The notes under the pieces were generated by a model. The model was not told the DNA's origin. It did not search any database and saw only the letters and a program-made list of their open reading frames with translations. 61,108 bases of DNA from Bacteriovoracaceae bacterium. Its GTDB lineage: Bacteria > Bdellovibrionota > Bacteriovoracia > Bacteriovoracales > Bacteriovoracaceae. The stretch covers positions 1 through 61,108 of the forward strand of contig JAOARC010000018.1 of the NCBI GenBank assembly GCA_025210745.1. The letters are read 5' to 3'. Both the position numbers and the translations under genes were made by a program. The stretch's first letter is position 1. Every line of letters starts with the position of its first letter. Positions 15,336 through 24,004 of this stretch are shown here, in pieces.

Positions 15336-18053
15336 ATGAAATTTTTCTTAACAAACAAGATTCGCTTCCCTATCAAGTTTAAAGTGATTGGACTTATTGT
15401 ATTAATGACAATGGCCACTTTAACTATATATCATCTTGCCGCTGTTGATCTTTTTAAAAAAGATAAAAGTGCGTATCTTGTGGAAACAAACCTTTCTCGA
15501 GTAGAAAGTTTAAAAAATGAAATTAAATCTATATTAGACTCTTACGAACAAGTTCTTGAATCTTTTTCTACTTTGTATTCTTTAGGAACATCTAATCAGA
15601 TAATTCAAAAAAGTTTAAATCAAAAGAATAATCTTCTTCACTTAAAACAAATATCTTTATCTACAAAAAAAGAAAATGCATTTACCAACAAGAGTATTAA
15701 TGCAAATTTAAATCTTCCGAAAAATTATTTTACGGATGCTCAAATCCCAATTGATTTTATTTCTATTAAAAGACAAAAAACGACACTACTAACAACATTA
15801 CTCTATAATTCACATGAAAGCTTAAGTGTTATTTCTTATTATCATTCTAAAACCGACAGTGTGTTTATAGGCTTTTTTAGTAATACTGCATTTGTAAATC
15901 TTTTAAAGAAAAATACCATCTATAATAATTTTATATATAATAGTGACGCATCCTTACTCTTTAATACACCTATTGCTAAATCGCATTTTTTAAAAAAAGA
16001 AGTCGTGGAAGATATATTAAATCAAAGAATAAATGATGGAGTTAATGAGCTAACAAACCAAGATGGTAAAAGAATACTAATATCGCATACTTTTTTAGAT
16101 AAATATAAGCTACTCATTATATCTCGAGTCTCTAAGGATAAAGCCTTTACTGGATTAAATGCTCTATTAAGTAAATCTGTTTATTTTGCTATATTTATTA
16201 TCAGTATTGCTGCAATCTTAGGCATCTTACTTTCTAGACAACTTACTTCACCAATAGAAAAACTATCAAATGCGACTTTAAAGCTTGCTCAAGGTGAACT
16301 TGGTACACACGTTGAGATAAATTCCAATGATGAAGTGGGAATCCTTTCTCAATCTTTTAATCATATGTCTAAAGAACTTATCAATCATATAGAGCAAGTC
16401 AAAGATAAAGCTAAACTTGAAAATGAACTTGAACTTGCCAATATGGTACAAAACTCTTTTTTACCTGAAAAACAAATACAATACAGAGGTCTTGATTTAG
16501 TTAGCTATTATCAATCAGCAAGTAAATGTAGCGGAGACTGGTGGGGTGTTTTACCACTAGAAAATAAACTCATTGTTTTAATTGGAGATGCCACTGGACA
16601 TGGAATTGGTCCTGCTCTCATAACGGCAACAATTAATACTACTTTTTATTCTCTTAAAAACGACAAAAAAACTTTAAATTCTCCTGCAAGTATTATGAAG
16701 AAATTAAATCATAGTATTTGCCAAGTTGGCAGTGATATCCTGATGACTTTTTTCATAGCTGTTATTAACACTGAAGATAAAACTATTAAATATTCAAATG
16801 CCGGGCATTGCCCTGCAATTCTTTACAAAAATAATAACCAATGTGCTGATAGTACTGCAAAAAAAGAAAACCTTGTCAGTCTAGATAAAAATAATGGTCT
16901 TCGCCTAGGTCTTAATTCATCAACTATTTATAAAGAATCTACAATTACTTATCAAGAATCTGATACCCTTATCATGTATACAGATGGTATTGTAGAACTT
17001 CAAAATGATAAACAAAAAATATGGGGATACAGAAGATTCTTTAAATCTATCTTAGAAAGTATTTCAAAGGAATCTAGATTTATAAATCAAAATATTATAG
17101 ATAGTGTCTACAAATTTATTGAAGGAAATAAGCTTGATGACGATATCACACTTATTACAATAAAATTAAATAACTGGCCTTATAAAAATCAAGCTGTAGC
17201 GCTGATAAAAGACATCGACGATAATTTTAATACAGAGATACAAAAATACTACAAAATCATAGATAATATATCTCTTTATGATTGTGATAATATTTTTTTA
17301 TCACAAGGCTCATTATTAAAAACTTTAAATGAAAAATATATATCAAAACTTCAAGAAAAACTCGTTCTTATCTCAAAAGCTAACTCTGAGGACAATATTA
17401 CTCAATACCTGGGTATACGACCTATTTATCACCTTATAGGGTATAACTCTCGCTCAATCAAACAAGAACTTCAACTCATTCAGACGAAAGGACAAGTAAA
17501 AATAGATTCGCTTTTTCAGTTATCAAATGTAAAAGAATATATTCTTACATCCTCAGATCAAATTAACTATGTCTGTCAGCAATGGCTATTTGAACATATC
17601 GATTCAAATCTAGGACGACTTCAAGAAGGTATTCAAATAGCTTGTAATGAATTACTTACAAATTCTATCTATAATGCTCCTCGAGATGAAAAAGGCAATC
17701 GCATCTACAAAGAAACACAACGAAACCTCAATATAGACCTACCTGACAATCATGATGTAAAAGTAAAACTTGCACAAAATGACCATGCTCTAATGCTTCA
17801 AGTAACAGATTCTTTTGGTCAGCTGGAAAGGGATGAAATTATACATTATATTTTACGTGGTTATGAAGTGGCACATAGTGAAGATAAAAAAGGTGGAGCC
17901 GGTCTAGGTCTTTTTATGGTCTTTGAGTACTCAAACATTCTTATTGTAAGAAAAAAATCTCACCAATGGACAGAAATATCACTTATAATAGAAAAACAAA
18001 GATACAAACAATACAAAGAAAGAATAAAAAGTTTTCACTTTTTTGAGGTATAA
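15336..18053 (+). CDS. Sensor PP2C (RsbU/SpoIIE) phosphatase fused to a GHKL kinase domain
   Basis: A 905-aa membrane signalling protein. A transmembrane helix (about 17-37) and a periplasmic sensor (38-280) lead to a second helix (283-300) and a HAMP domain (300-355). A coiled linker with ANMVQNSFLPEK follows, then a PP2C/SpoIIE phosphatase (about 390-620) with motifs GDATGHGIGPAL, YSNAGHCPAI, MYTDGIVEL and DDDITLITI. The last 160 residues are an RsbW-like GHKL ATPase (IQIACNELLTNSIYNAP as N-box, GGAGLGLFMVFEYSN as G-box). One chain therefore has the opposing phosphatase and kinase activities of a partner switch. The STAS gene 5 nt downstream is the likely substrate. The linker region 620-740 is not recognised. 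Confidence 0.9.
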   Translation: MKFFLTNKIRFPIKFKVIGLIVLMTMATLTIYHLAAVDLFKKDKSAYLVETNLSRVESLKNEIKSILDSYEQVLESFSTLYSLGTSNQIIQKSLNQKNNLLHLKQISLSTKKENAFTNKSINANLNLPKNYFTDAQIPIDFISIKRQKTTLLTTLLYNSHESLSVISYYHSKTDSVFIGFFSNTAFVNLLKKNTIYNNFIYNSDASLLFNTPIAKSHFLKKEVVEDILNQRINDGVNELTNQDGKRILISHTFLDKYKLLIISRVSKDKAFTGLNALLSKSVYFAIFIISIAAILGILLSRQLTSPIEKLSNATLKLAQGELGTHVEINSNDEVGILSQSFNHMSKELINHIEQVKDKAKLENELELANMVQNSFLPEKQIQYRGLDLVSYYQSASKCSGDWWGVLPLENKLIVLIGDATGHGIGPALITATINTTFYSLKNDKKTLNSPASIMKKLNHSICQVGSDILMTFFIAVINTEDKTIKYSNAGHCPAILYKNNNQCADSTAKKENLVSLDKNNGLRLGLNSSTIYKESTITYQESDTLIMYTDGIVELQNDKQKIWGYRRFFKSILESISKESRFINQNIIDSVYKFIEGNKLDDDITLITIKLNNWPYKNQAVALIKDIDDNFNTEIQKYYKIIDNISLYDCDNIFLSQGSLLKTLNEKYISKLQEKLVLISKANSEDNITQYLGIRPIYHLIGYNSRSIKQELQLIQTKGQVKIDSLFQLSNVKEYILTSSDQINYVCQQWLFEHIDSNLGRLQEGIQIACNELLTNSIYNAPRDEKGNRIYKETQRNLNIDLPDNHDVKVKLAQNDHALMLQVTDSFGQLERDEIIHYILRGYEVAHSEDKKGGAGLGLFMVFEYSNILIVRKKSHQWTEISLIIEKQRYKQYKERIKSFHFFEV

Positions 18054-18058
18054 CAACA

Positions 18059-18511
18059 ATGAGTTTATTAATTAAGTCAGATAATACCAATGAACATCGT
18101 TTTTTCCTTAGCGGGCATATAAATGAAGATTCCGATTTTTCTTCTTTAAAAGAATTAAATGCTGATTCAATCATATTAAACTTTAAAGATATTTTGTCGA
18201 TAAACTCTTGTGGCATTAGAGAGTGGACTATAGCTTTAAAACAAATTAAAGCCACTACTATTAAATATGAACAATGTCCCACATTTATTATTGATCAAAT
18301 AAATATGATTGTTGACTTTATTAAAAAAGGTGTCGAAATAACAAGTTTTTATGCCCCCTATTTTTGTGAACATTGTGATGAAGAAGTAAATGTTTTACTC
18401 AAACCTCATGATATTAAGCAAAGAAAAGCTCCTATTGCAAAACATGATGTTTGTGATAATGAGCTTGAATTTGACTCTTTGGAAAATCAATTTTTTAGGT
18501 TTATAAAATGA
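18059..18511 (+). CDS. STAS-domain (anti-sigma-factor antagonist-like) protein with a zinc-ribbon-like tail
   Basis: A 150-aa protein. Residues 1-100 form a STAS domain, with the motif LSINSCGIREW in place of the usual D-S-S-G-[LI]. Ser50 is the candidate phosphorylation site for the GHKL domain of the preceding gene. The C-terminal part has FCEHCDEEVN and a later single Cys, which looks like a partial zinc ribbon or a redox pair and is unusual for STAS antagonists. It is flanked by the phosphatase/kinase gene (5 nt gap) and overlaps the histidine kinase by 4 nt (ATGA), so the three are coupled. Role as the switch protein of this cluster is inferred from context. Confidence 0.8.
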   Translation: MSLLIKSDNTNEHRFFLSGHINEDSDFSSLKELNADSIILNFKDILSINSCGIREWTIALKQIKATTIKYEQCPTFIIDQINMIVDFIKKGVEITSFYAPYFCEHCDEEVNVLLKPHDIKQRKAPIAKHDVCDNELEFDSLENQFFRFIK

Positions 18512-20052
18512 TAACGAAAAATGAACTGCTTAATATATTAAATAGTGTACATTCTCCTATACTCATTATTGATACGAATTTAAAAATCAGTGGGTACAAT
18601 AATCTTTTTCCGATACATTTTAGTGTAAAGCCACGAGAAATAAAAAAACTTGAATTTTTCTATGACTTTTTCGAGACAACAGATTTAAATTTAGAAGCAT
18701 TTTTTCAAAGCTCATCATCTTCTGAGCAGCTAAGCTCAGAAATAAAACTCACAAATAAGCTCATTGATCAAGAGTATCATATTAGAATAAAAGCATCTCC
18801 ATACAAAATTGAAGATGAGGACCTTTTAGTTCTTTCATTTTATGATCTTACACAAGAATATTTATTACATAAAAAATACTTGAACAAAATAAATGAGCTA
18901 AAAGAAACTCATGAAATTCTATCTAATGAACATAGACTCATTACTATGGGGGAAATGGCTGCTGAAGTGGCCCATGAAATCAACAATCCTCTTGCTATTA
19001 TATATGGAAATCTTTATTTACTTCAAAAAGCGATACCATCCGAAGATGAAAAGCTTATGAGACGCTTTGATACTTTACAACAAGCAGCAGAAAGAATTAA
19101 AGTTATTGTAAAGGGACTAAAGTCTTTTTCACGAAAAGGTGAAAATGAGCTTAGTCCTATAAATATACATGATCTCATACAGGAAGAAGTTTCTCTTTTT
19201 AACACTGTATTTAAAGGTGAAAATATTCATTTTAATATACAAACAACAGACCCAAGCTCATTAACACTAGCTGATCCCGTAAAATTACAACAAGTTTTCA
19301 CTAATCTTTTTACAAATTCAAAAGATGCTCTTGAAGGACTAAAAGATAAGAAAATTGATATCTCAATCCAAACAACTTATGACAGTCTACTCATTTGTGT
19401 TGAAGATAATGGACATGGAATTAGCGAAGAAAATTTAAAAAAGATTTTTGACAACTTTTTTACAACAAAGGAACTTAGCAAAGGAACTGGACTGGGAATG
19501 GGTGTAATATCATCTATCATAAAAAACTTAGGTGGCTCACTAAATGTGAAATCAACAGTAGACGTTGGAACGACAATCTATATTCAACTTCCTATTCATA
19601 TCAATACAAATAACGATACGATGAAAGAAGAAAAACAACAAAGCGTAGCAAATCCTCTTGATGATTTAACTTCTTGTCATATTTTAATTATAGATGATGA
19701 AAGAGAGATTGGTCTTTTTTTAAAGACTATTTTGGAAGAAAGAGGTGCTAAAGTAAGCTTCTTTTCAAATCCAGAACTTGCCTTAAAGGTTGTCGAAAAA
19801 GAAAAATTTGATCTTATTATAACTGACTATAATATGCCCGAAATAAAAGGTGTTGAAGTTGCAAAAGAAATACGTAAAAAGCACCAAGATGTAAAACAAC
19901 CTTATATTATTTTACTAACGGGATCTATTCACATGAAAACAAAACTTCAAGAAATGCAAAGAAGCGATCTTTTTGATCTTGTTATCGAAAAACCTGTGAC
20001 TATTACAGAAATTCTTCTACCAGTTTTGGAATTTAATAAAAAACGTCACTAA
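18508..20052 (+). CDS. Hybrid histidine kinase (PAS-HisKA-HATPase-REC)
   Basis: A 514-aa soluble hybrid kinase. An N-terminal PAS-like domain (about 5-120) and a short coiled coil lead to HisKA with EMAAEVAHEINNPLAI (His156). The HATPase follows (TNLFTNSKDALEG, VEDNGHGISEENL, GTGLGMGVISSIIKNLGG). After a linker comes a receiver domain (IIDDEREIGLF, phospho-acceptor Asp440 in ITDYNMPE, and LLTGS). No membrane segment, so it senses a cytoplasmic cue or responds to the upstream partner-switch proteins. It overlaps the STAS gene by 4 nt, which suggests a phosphorelay and a Ser/Thr partner switch working together. No DNA-binding output is encoded nearby. Confidence 0.92.
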   Translation: MITKNELLNILNSVHSPILIIDTNLKISGYNNLFPIHFSVKPREIKKLEFFYDFFETTDLNLEAFFQSSSSSEQLSSEIKLTNKLIDQEYHIRIKASPYKIEDEDLLVLSFYDLTQEYLLHKKYLNKINELKETHEILSNEHRLITMGEMAAEVAHEINNPLAIIYGNLYLLQKAIPSEDEKLMRRFDTLQQAAERIKVIVKGLKSFSRKGENELSPINIHDLIQEEVSLFNTVFKGENIHFNIQTTDPSSLTLADPVKLQQVFTNLFTNSKDALEGLKDKKIDISIQTTYDSLLICVEDNGHGISEENLKKIFDNFFTTKELSKGTGLGMGVISSIIKNLGGSLNVKSTVDVGTTIYIQLPIHINTNNDTMKEEKQQSVANPLDDLTSCHILIIDDEREIGLFLKTILEERGAKVSFFSNPELALKVVEKEKFDLIITDYNMPEIKGVEVAKEIRKKHQDVKQPYIILLTGSIHMKTKLQEMQRSDLFDLVIEKPVTITEILLPVLEFNKKRH

Positions 20053-20066
20053 ATAATTTGATAAAA

Positions 20067-20807
20067 TTATCCTTCTAGTAAATCAGATCTAAATTTTTTA
20101 GTTAATATTTCTTTAGAGTTTTCTTTAAAGGTATCTATTTTCTTAGGATCCCCGCTAATAAGTTCTATCGGTACACTTTTTCCCTCAAAGTTAGCTGGCC
20201 TTGTAAAAAGAGCATACTCAATCTTTCCATCAACAAAAGATTCATCTTGCGCTGATAACTTATTACCTAAAACTCCAGGAACAAACCTTAATGAGGAATC
20301 TAGTATCGTCATTACAGCAAGCTCTCCACCTGTTAAAATAAAGTCTCCAAGGCTAATATACTCATCTATATAGTTTTCTAGAAATCTTTCATCTATTCCT
20401 TCATATCTGCCACAAATAAATACAATATCTTTTGAGAAGCTATCACTTAATTTCTCAGCAAATTCTCTAGCATAACTTCCATCCCAAGTACGCCCTCTTG
20501 GAGCTGTATAAACGATATGTAATTGTTCCTTTATTTTATCTACAGCATAGCCCCCGGCAGCGATAACTCCATTAATAAGGGACTCTTTTAAAGCATCAGC
20601 TCTCATTACCATACCAGCTCCACCGCCATATGGAGAATCATCGACTCCCTTAAATCCCTTTTCAATATTATCCGGAATAGATACAGGTATAAACTCAAAA
20701 GTCTGTTTAGAGCTTGAATTTCTAGATAAGGCTTTAGATACAACTCCGTATTCTCTAAACGGTTCAAAGTACTCTTTAAACATAGACATAACCCAAATTC
20801 TTTTCAC
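20067..20807 (-). CDS. trmD: tRNA (guanine-N1)-methyltransferase TrmD
   Basis: A 246-aa SPOUT methyltransferase that makes m1G37 in tRNAs reading CNN/GGN-type codons and prevents +1 frameshifting. The motif DSPYGGGAGMVMR and FICGRYEGIDERFLENYIDEYISLGDFILTGGEL region (positions about 60-165) is diagnostic of the knotted AdoMet site. Start is GTG, overlapping the rimM stop by one base (TAGTG), with GGAG 8 nt upstream, so translation is coupled. It is the last gene of the ffh-rpsP-khpA-rimM-trmD unit. Length normal. Confidence 0.96.
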   Translation of the reverse strand: MKRIWVMSMFKEYFEPFREYGVVSKALSRNSSSKQTFEFIPVSIPDNIEKGFKGVDDSPYGGGAGMVMRADALKESLINGVIAAGGYAVDKIKEQLHIVYTAPRGRTWDGSYAREFAEKLSDSFSKDIVFICGRYEGIDERFLENYIDEYISLGDFILTGGELAVMTILDSSLRFVPGVLGNKLSAQDESFVDGKIEYALFTRPANFEGKSVPIELISGDPKKIDTFKENSKEILTKKFRSDLLEG

Positions 20808-21301
20808 TAGATTATCTCCGGATTAATCATAACTATTTTATTTATATGAAAATCTATACTTGGAAAAAAAGTTTTATTAAAAGGAAGCTCCAAATTATCA
20901 TCATTTTTTAACTTAATAACAATAATATCTCCAGCTCCATGAGTATAAAAACCTTCTACAATACCAACTCTTTTAGACGCTTCATTTATAACTTCAAAGC
21001 CAACAAGATCACTTAAAAAATATTCATCATCTTCTTTTTTAAGATCTTTTTTATTTACATAAATTTCAAAAGGAATTATCGACTCAGCGGTATTTCTATT
21101 ATCTACACCTGCAAGTTTAACAATAACCTTATTACCAAATTTTATTTTTTCTATTTTAAATGTACTGGCTTCAACAGCTTCACTAGTAAAAAAACTCATT
21201 CCATCTTTAAGACAAGAGTCTTCATTATTTATCAAACTAAATGTCAGCTCCCCCTTAATTCCATGAACTTTGTTACATGAACCTAAATGAATAAATCCCA
21301 T
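20807..21301 (-). CDS. rimM: Ribosome maturation factor RimM
   Basis: A 164-aa 30S maturation factor with an N-terminal beta-barrel (LGSCNKVHGIKGELTF) and a C-terminal PRC-barrel (YFLSDLVGFEVINE, IVEGFYTHGAGDIIVIK, ELPFNKTFFPSID). It helps 16S processing and binds S19. I place the start at ATG 21301 (MGFIHLGSC), with GGAGAG 6 nt upstream, and not at the longer in-frame ATG 21322, which would add a non-conserved MCFGELK. It lies between khpA, from which it is separated by a terminator-like hairpin, and trmD, to which it is coupled. Confidence 0.93.
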   Translation of the reverse strand: MGFIHLGSCNKVHGIKGELTFSLINNEDSCLKDGMSFFTSEAVEASTFKIEKIKFGNKVIVKLAGVDNRNTAESIIPFEIYVNKKDLKKEDDEYFLSDLVGFEVINEASKRVGIVEGFYTHGAGDIIVIKLKNDDNLELPFNKTFFPSIDFHINKIVMINPEII

Positions 21302-21322
21302 TTTTAGCTCTCCAAAACACAA

Positions 21323-21360
21323 AAAGCCTCGGCTTAATAAAATTAAGACGAGGCTTTAAT
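21323..21360. terminator. Terminator-like hairpin between khpA and rimM
   Basis: AAAGCCTCG pairs with CGAGGCTTT, and an inner CTTAAT / ATTAAG extends it to about 16 bp. On the minus strand TTTTT follows the stem, in the right orientation to attenuate transcription between khpA and rimM-trmD; the plus strand also shows a T-rich stretch. It may set the ratio of ribosome assembly factors to ffh and rpsP. Confidence 0.65.
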
Positions 21361-21388
21361 ATTTTTTAATTAAGTTTTGCTTTAAAAA

Positions 21389-21631
21389 CTACTCAATAAT
21401 TTCTAAAACAGATCTCTTTTTTAATTTAGTAGAAGCAGCATTTAAAATTGTTCTAAGTGCTCTAGCTGTTCGACCTTGTTTTCCAATAACTTTTCCAAGG
21501 TCTGACTTATCAACCTTAAGCTCAACAACCGTTGTCTGCTCACCTTCCACTTCGTTAACATTAACTTCTTCTGGCATATCTACCAAAGATTTTGCTACGT
21601 ACTCAATAAGATCTTTTAATTCACTACTCAT
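21389..21631 (-). CDS. khpA: KH-domain RNA-binding protein KhpA
   Basis: An 80-aa single KH domain protein (KhpA/YlqC family). The [18 protein letters not shown] motif carries the GxxG RNA-binding loop. In Gram-positives KhpA pairs with KhpB (EloR) to control cell-wall growth by binding RNA; a khpB is not seen here. The gene lies in its usual place between rpsP and rimM. An acidic N-terminal extension ([14 protein letters not shown]) precedes the domain. Short but clearly complete. Confidence 0.92.
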   Translation of the reverse strand: MSSELKDLIEYVAKSLVDMPEEVNVNEVEGEQTTVVELKVDKSDLGKVIGKQGRTARALRTILNAASTKLKKRSVLEIIE

Positions 21632-21699
21632 AAATAACTCTCTTGTTGTTTATAACCATTCGTACTGGGCAATCTTATTTTATACCTAAACTGACTAAA

Positions 21700-21721
21700 A
21701 CACAAAGTTTTAACTTGGTGT
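21700..21721 (-). terminator. Weak attenuator-like hairpin between rpsP and khpA
   Basis: On the minus strand ACAC-AAGTT pairs with AACTT-GTGT around one mismatch, followed by only four Ts. It could reduce read-through from rpsP into khpA. Stability looks low. Confidence 0.3.
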
Positions 21722-21730
21722 AAGATTAAA

Positions 21731-21976
21731 TTAGTTTAACTTAATCCCGTTTTTCTTAAATAAAGAGCTAACTGTATCAGTCATTTGAGCGCCTTTTCCA
21801 AGCCAAGTCTTAATAGAATCAACCTTAATCGCTTTTAAAGTCTCTTCACTATTTGGATCATACTGACCTAATTTCTCTAAAAACTTACCATCTCTAGGGT
21901 CTCTAGAGTTAGCAGCTACGATTGTATAAACAGGTCTGTGTGTTCTACCACCACGAGCAAGTCTAATTTTTACCAT
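21731..21976 (-). CDS. rpsP: 30S ribosomal protein S16
   Basis: An 81-aa S16 with the typical start [19 protein letters not shown] and [21 protein letters not shown]. It is a 30S assembly protein. The position between ffh and khpA in the minus-strand translation operon is the common bacterial order. The ribosome-binding site AGGAG lies just upstream of ATG 21976. Length and sequence normal. Confidence 0.97.
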   Translation of the reverse strand: MVKIRLARGGRTHRPVYTIVAANSRDPRDGKFLEKLGQYDPNSEETLKAIKVDSIKTWLGKGAQMTDTVSSLFKKNGIKLN

Positions 21977-22068
21977 TATATTCTCCTAAATTATTAAAAT
22001 AATTATTTTTTAGCAGGTATTTTTAATTCAAATGACATTTAAAGTCAACTTTTAAATAAAGTCAACTT

Positions 22069-23490
22069 TTAAAAAAACTTGTTTCCAAATGGGCTCTTTT
22101 TCTTACCCTTTTTGCCACTTTTATTCTTAGGCGCTTGCCTAAATCCAGGCATTTGAGGCATTCCTGGTATATTTGGCATTCCGCCACCATTCATCATCCC
22201 CATCATTCCGCTCATCATTTGCTTCATTTGCTCGAATTTTTTGATAAACTCTTTGACATCCTGCTGCGTAGTTCCAGAACCTCTAGCAATTCTTTTCATT
22301 CTCGAATCATTAACAAGCTTATAGTCCTCTTTTTCTTTATGAGTCATTGAGTTAATAATAACTCTCATTTTTTTCATTTCATCTTCAGCAGGAGATAGAT
22401 CACCTACCTGTCTTAACATTCCACCCATTCCAGGAATCATTTTTAAAATTGAGCTCATAGAGCCTAGTTTTGAAATTTGATCCATCTGCTTTATAAAATC
22501 ATTAATTGTGAATTGATTCTTTTGAAGACGCTTCATCATATTTTGTGCATCTTTTTCATCAATTACATCTTGAGCTTTTTCAACAAGAGATACAACATCT
22601 CCCATATCTAAAATTCTTTTAGCTAATCTATCAGGGTGAAATGGATCAAGATCCTTCATTTTCTCCCCAGTAGAGATAAACTTTATTGGAACATTCGTAG
22701 AGTATCTAATTGAAAGGGCTGCCCCCCCTCTAGCATCAGAGTCCATCTTAGATAGAACAACACCTGTTAGGTTTACTTTTTCATGAAATTCTTTAGCGAC
22801 ATTAACAGCTTCTTGACCTGTCATTGCATCTGCAACTAGAAGTGTTTCAGCATCAGGGATTAGATTTCTAACATCAACTAATTGGCCCATAAGCTCTTCA
22901 TCAACCTGAAGTCTTCCGGCAGTATCGACAATAACAACATTTTTTCCAAGCTCTTTTGCTTTTGCCATACCAGCAGCAACAATATCTTTTGGAAGCATAG
23001 AAAGATCAGAATCAAAATAATCAATAGACATATTTTTTGCATGCTTAATTAACTGATCCTTAGCTGCTGGTCTAAAATTATCAGCAGGAATTAAGTAAAC
23101 ATCTTTTTTCTTTTTGCTTTTTAAATATAAAGCCAGCTTTCCAGTAAAAGTTGTTTTACCAGCACCGTTTAAACCAACGATTAGAACTGTATTTAATGCT
23201 TTATCTAGATTTAGTTCTTTGTGTTCCTCACCCATTAAACTCGTAAGCTCATCATGCATGATCTTAACAAATTGCTCACCAGGATTAACACCTCTAATAA
23301 CTTTTTCACCAAGAGCTTTTTCTTTTACTTTTGCAACAAACTCTTTAACAACTTTAAAGTTAACATCAGCCTCTAAAAGAGCTGTTCTGATCTTCTTTAA
23401 CGTTTCATCAATATTGTCTTCTGTGATTTTGCCCTTACCTGTAAGGTTCTTAAAGGCTCCTGCAAATTTTTCACTTAAACTATCAAACAT
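22069..23490 (-). CDS. ffh: Signal recognition particle protein Ffh
   Basis: A 473-aa SRP54 GTPase that binds signal sequences and targets ribosomes to FtsY and SecYEG. An N domain (1-85) precedes the G domain with GLNGAGKTTFTGKLA (P-loop), DTAGRL and LSKMDSDARGG. The M domain has SRMKRIARGSGTTQQDV and a Met-rich segment (MMSGMMGMMNGGGM). The basic tail is typical. The start follows the HAD gene stop by 2 nt, so the two are coupled. No 4.5S RNA gene was recognised in this window. Confidence 0.97.
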   Translation of the reverse strand: MFDSLSEKFAGAFKNLTGKGKITEDNIDETLKKIRTALLEADVNFKVVKEFVAKVKEKALGEKVIRGVNPGEQFVKIMHDELTSLMGEEHKELNLDKALNTVLIVGLNGAGKTTFTGKLALYLKSKKKKDVYLIPADNFRPAAKDQLIKHAKNMSIDYFDSDLSMLPKDIVAAGMAKAKELGKNVVIVDTAGRLQVDEELMGQLVDVRNLIPDAETLLVADAMTGQEAVNVAKEFHEKVNLTGVVLSKMDSDARGGAALSIRYSTNVPIKFISTGEKMKDLDPFHPDRLAKRILDMGDVVSLVEKAQDVIDEKDAQNMMKRLQKNQFTINDFIKQMDQISKLGSMSSILKMIPGMGGMLRQVGDLSPAEDEMKKMRVIINSMTHKEKEDYKLVNDSRMKRIARGSGTTQQDVKEFIKKFEQMKQMMSGMMGMMNGGGMPNIPGMPQMPGFRQAPKNKSGKKGKKKSPFGNKFF

Positions 23491-23492
23491 TT

Positions 23493-23954
23493 CTATTCCT
23501 TAACTTTATCTTTTAAAAATTCTTTTAATTTTAATGTGCTGTCTATTACAACATCAGCACCTGCATCAAGTAAGAATCTTGTGTACTCATCACTTGGGCT
23601 ATTCCAAGTTGCTCCTATTGCAAATCCACCAAAAGACTTTGCTCCAATCATATCAGCAGCACTATCTCCAATAATTATAGTTTGATCCGCAAATTTAGCA
23701 TCTACAAGCTCATCTAGTCCAGCTGGCTTTGATGGCCCATCACTACTGGTGTAAATAGATTTAAAGTACTTATTAATGCCAAAAGATTCTAAGTGATCCA
23801 CGGTGGATTGTCTATTTCTAGCTGTCCAAACATATAGATTTAAGTGTTTAAACTCCTCCAATATATCTTCAATATAAGAAAACACATGCTTTGGATAACC
23901 ACTTGTGTTAACAAGTGTTCCATCGTGATCAAATATAATATTTCTATAGCTCAA
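23493..23954 (-). CDS. HAD-superfamily hydrolase (phosphatase-like)
   Basis: A 153-aa HAD protein with all four motifs: IIFDHDGTLV (nucleophile Asp), YVWTARNR, KPAG with a Lys, and IIGDSAADMIGAKS. The very small cap fits the subfamily that hydrolyses small phosphorylated metabolites. Asp to His substitution at the second position of DxDGT (DHDGT) still leaves the acid/base Asp. It is 2 nt upstream of ffh, probably the first gene of the operon, but a functional link is not obvious. Substrate unknown. Confidence 0.85.
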   Translation of the reverse strand: MSYRNIIFDHDGTLVNTSGYPKHVFSYIEDILEEFKHLNLYVWTARNRQSTVDHLESFGINKYFKSIYTSSDGPSKPAGLDELVDAKFADQTIIIGDSAADMIGAKSFGGFAIGATWNSPSDEYTRFLLDAGADVVIDSTLKLKEFLKDKVKE

Positions 23955-24004
23955 ACTGATACTTCCTTTACATATTTTAGCTTGCAGTGTATTGAAAAAA
24001 GCTT

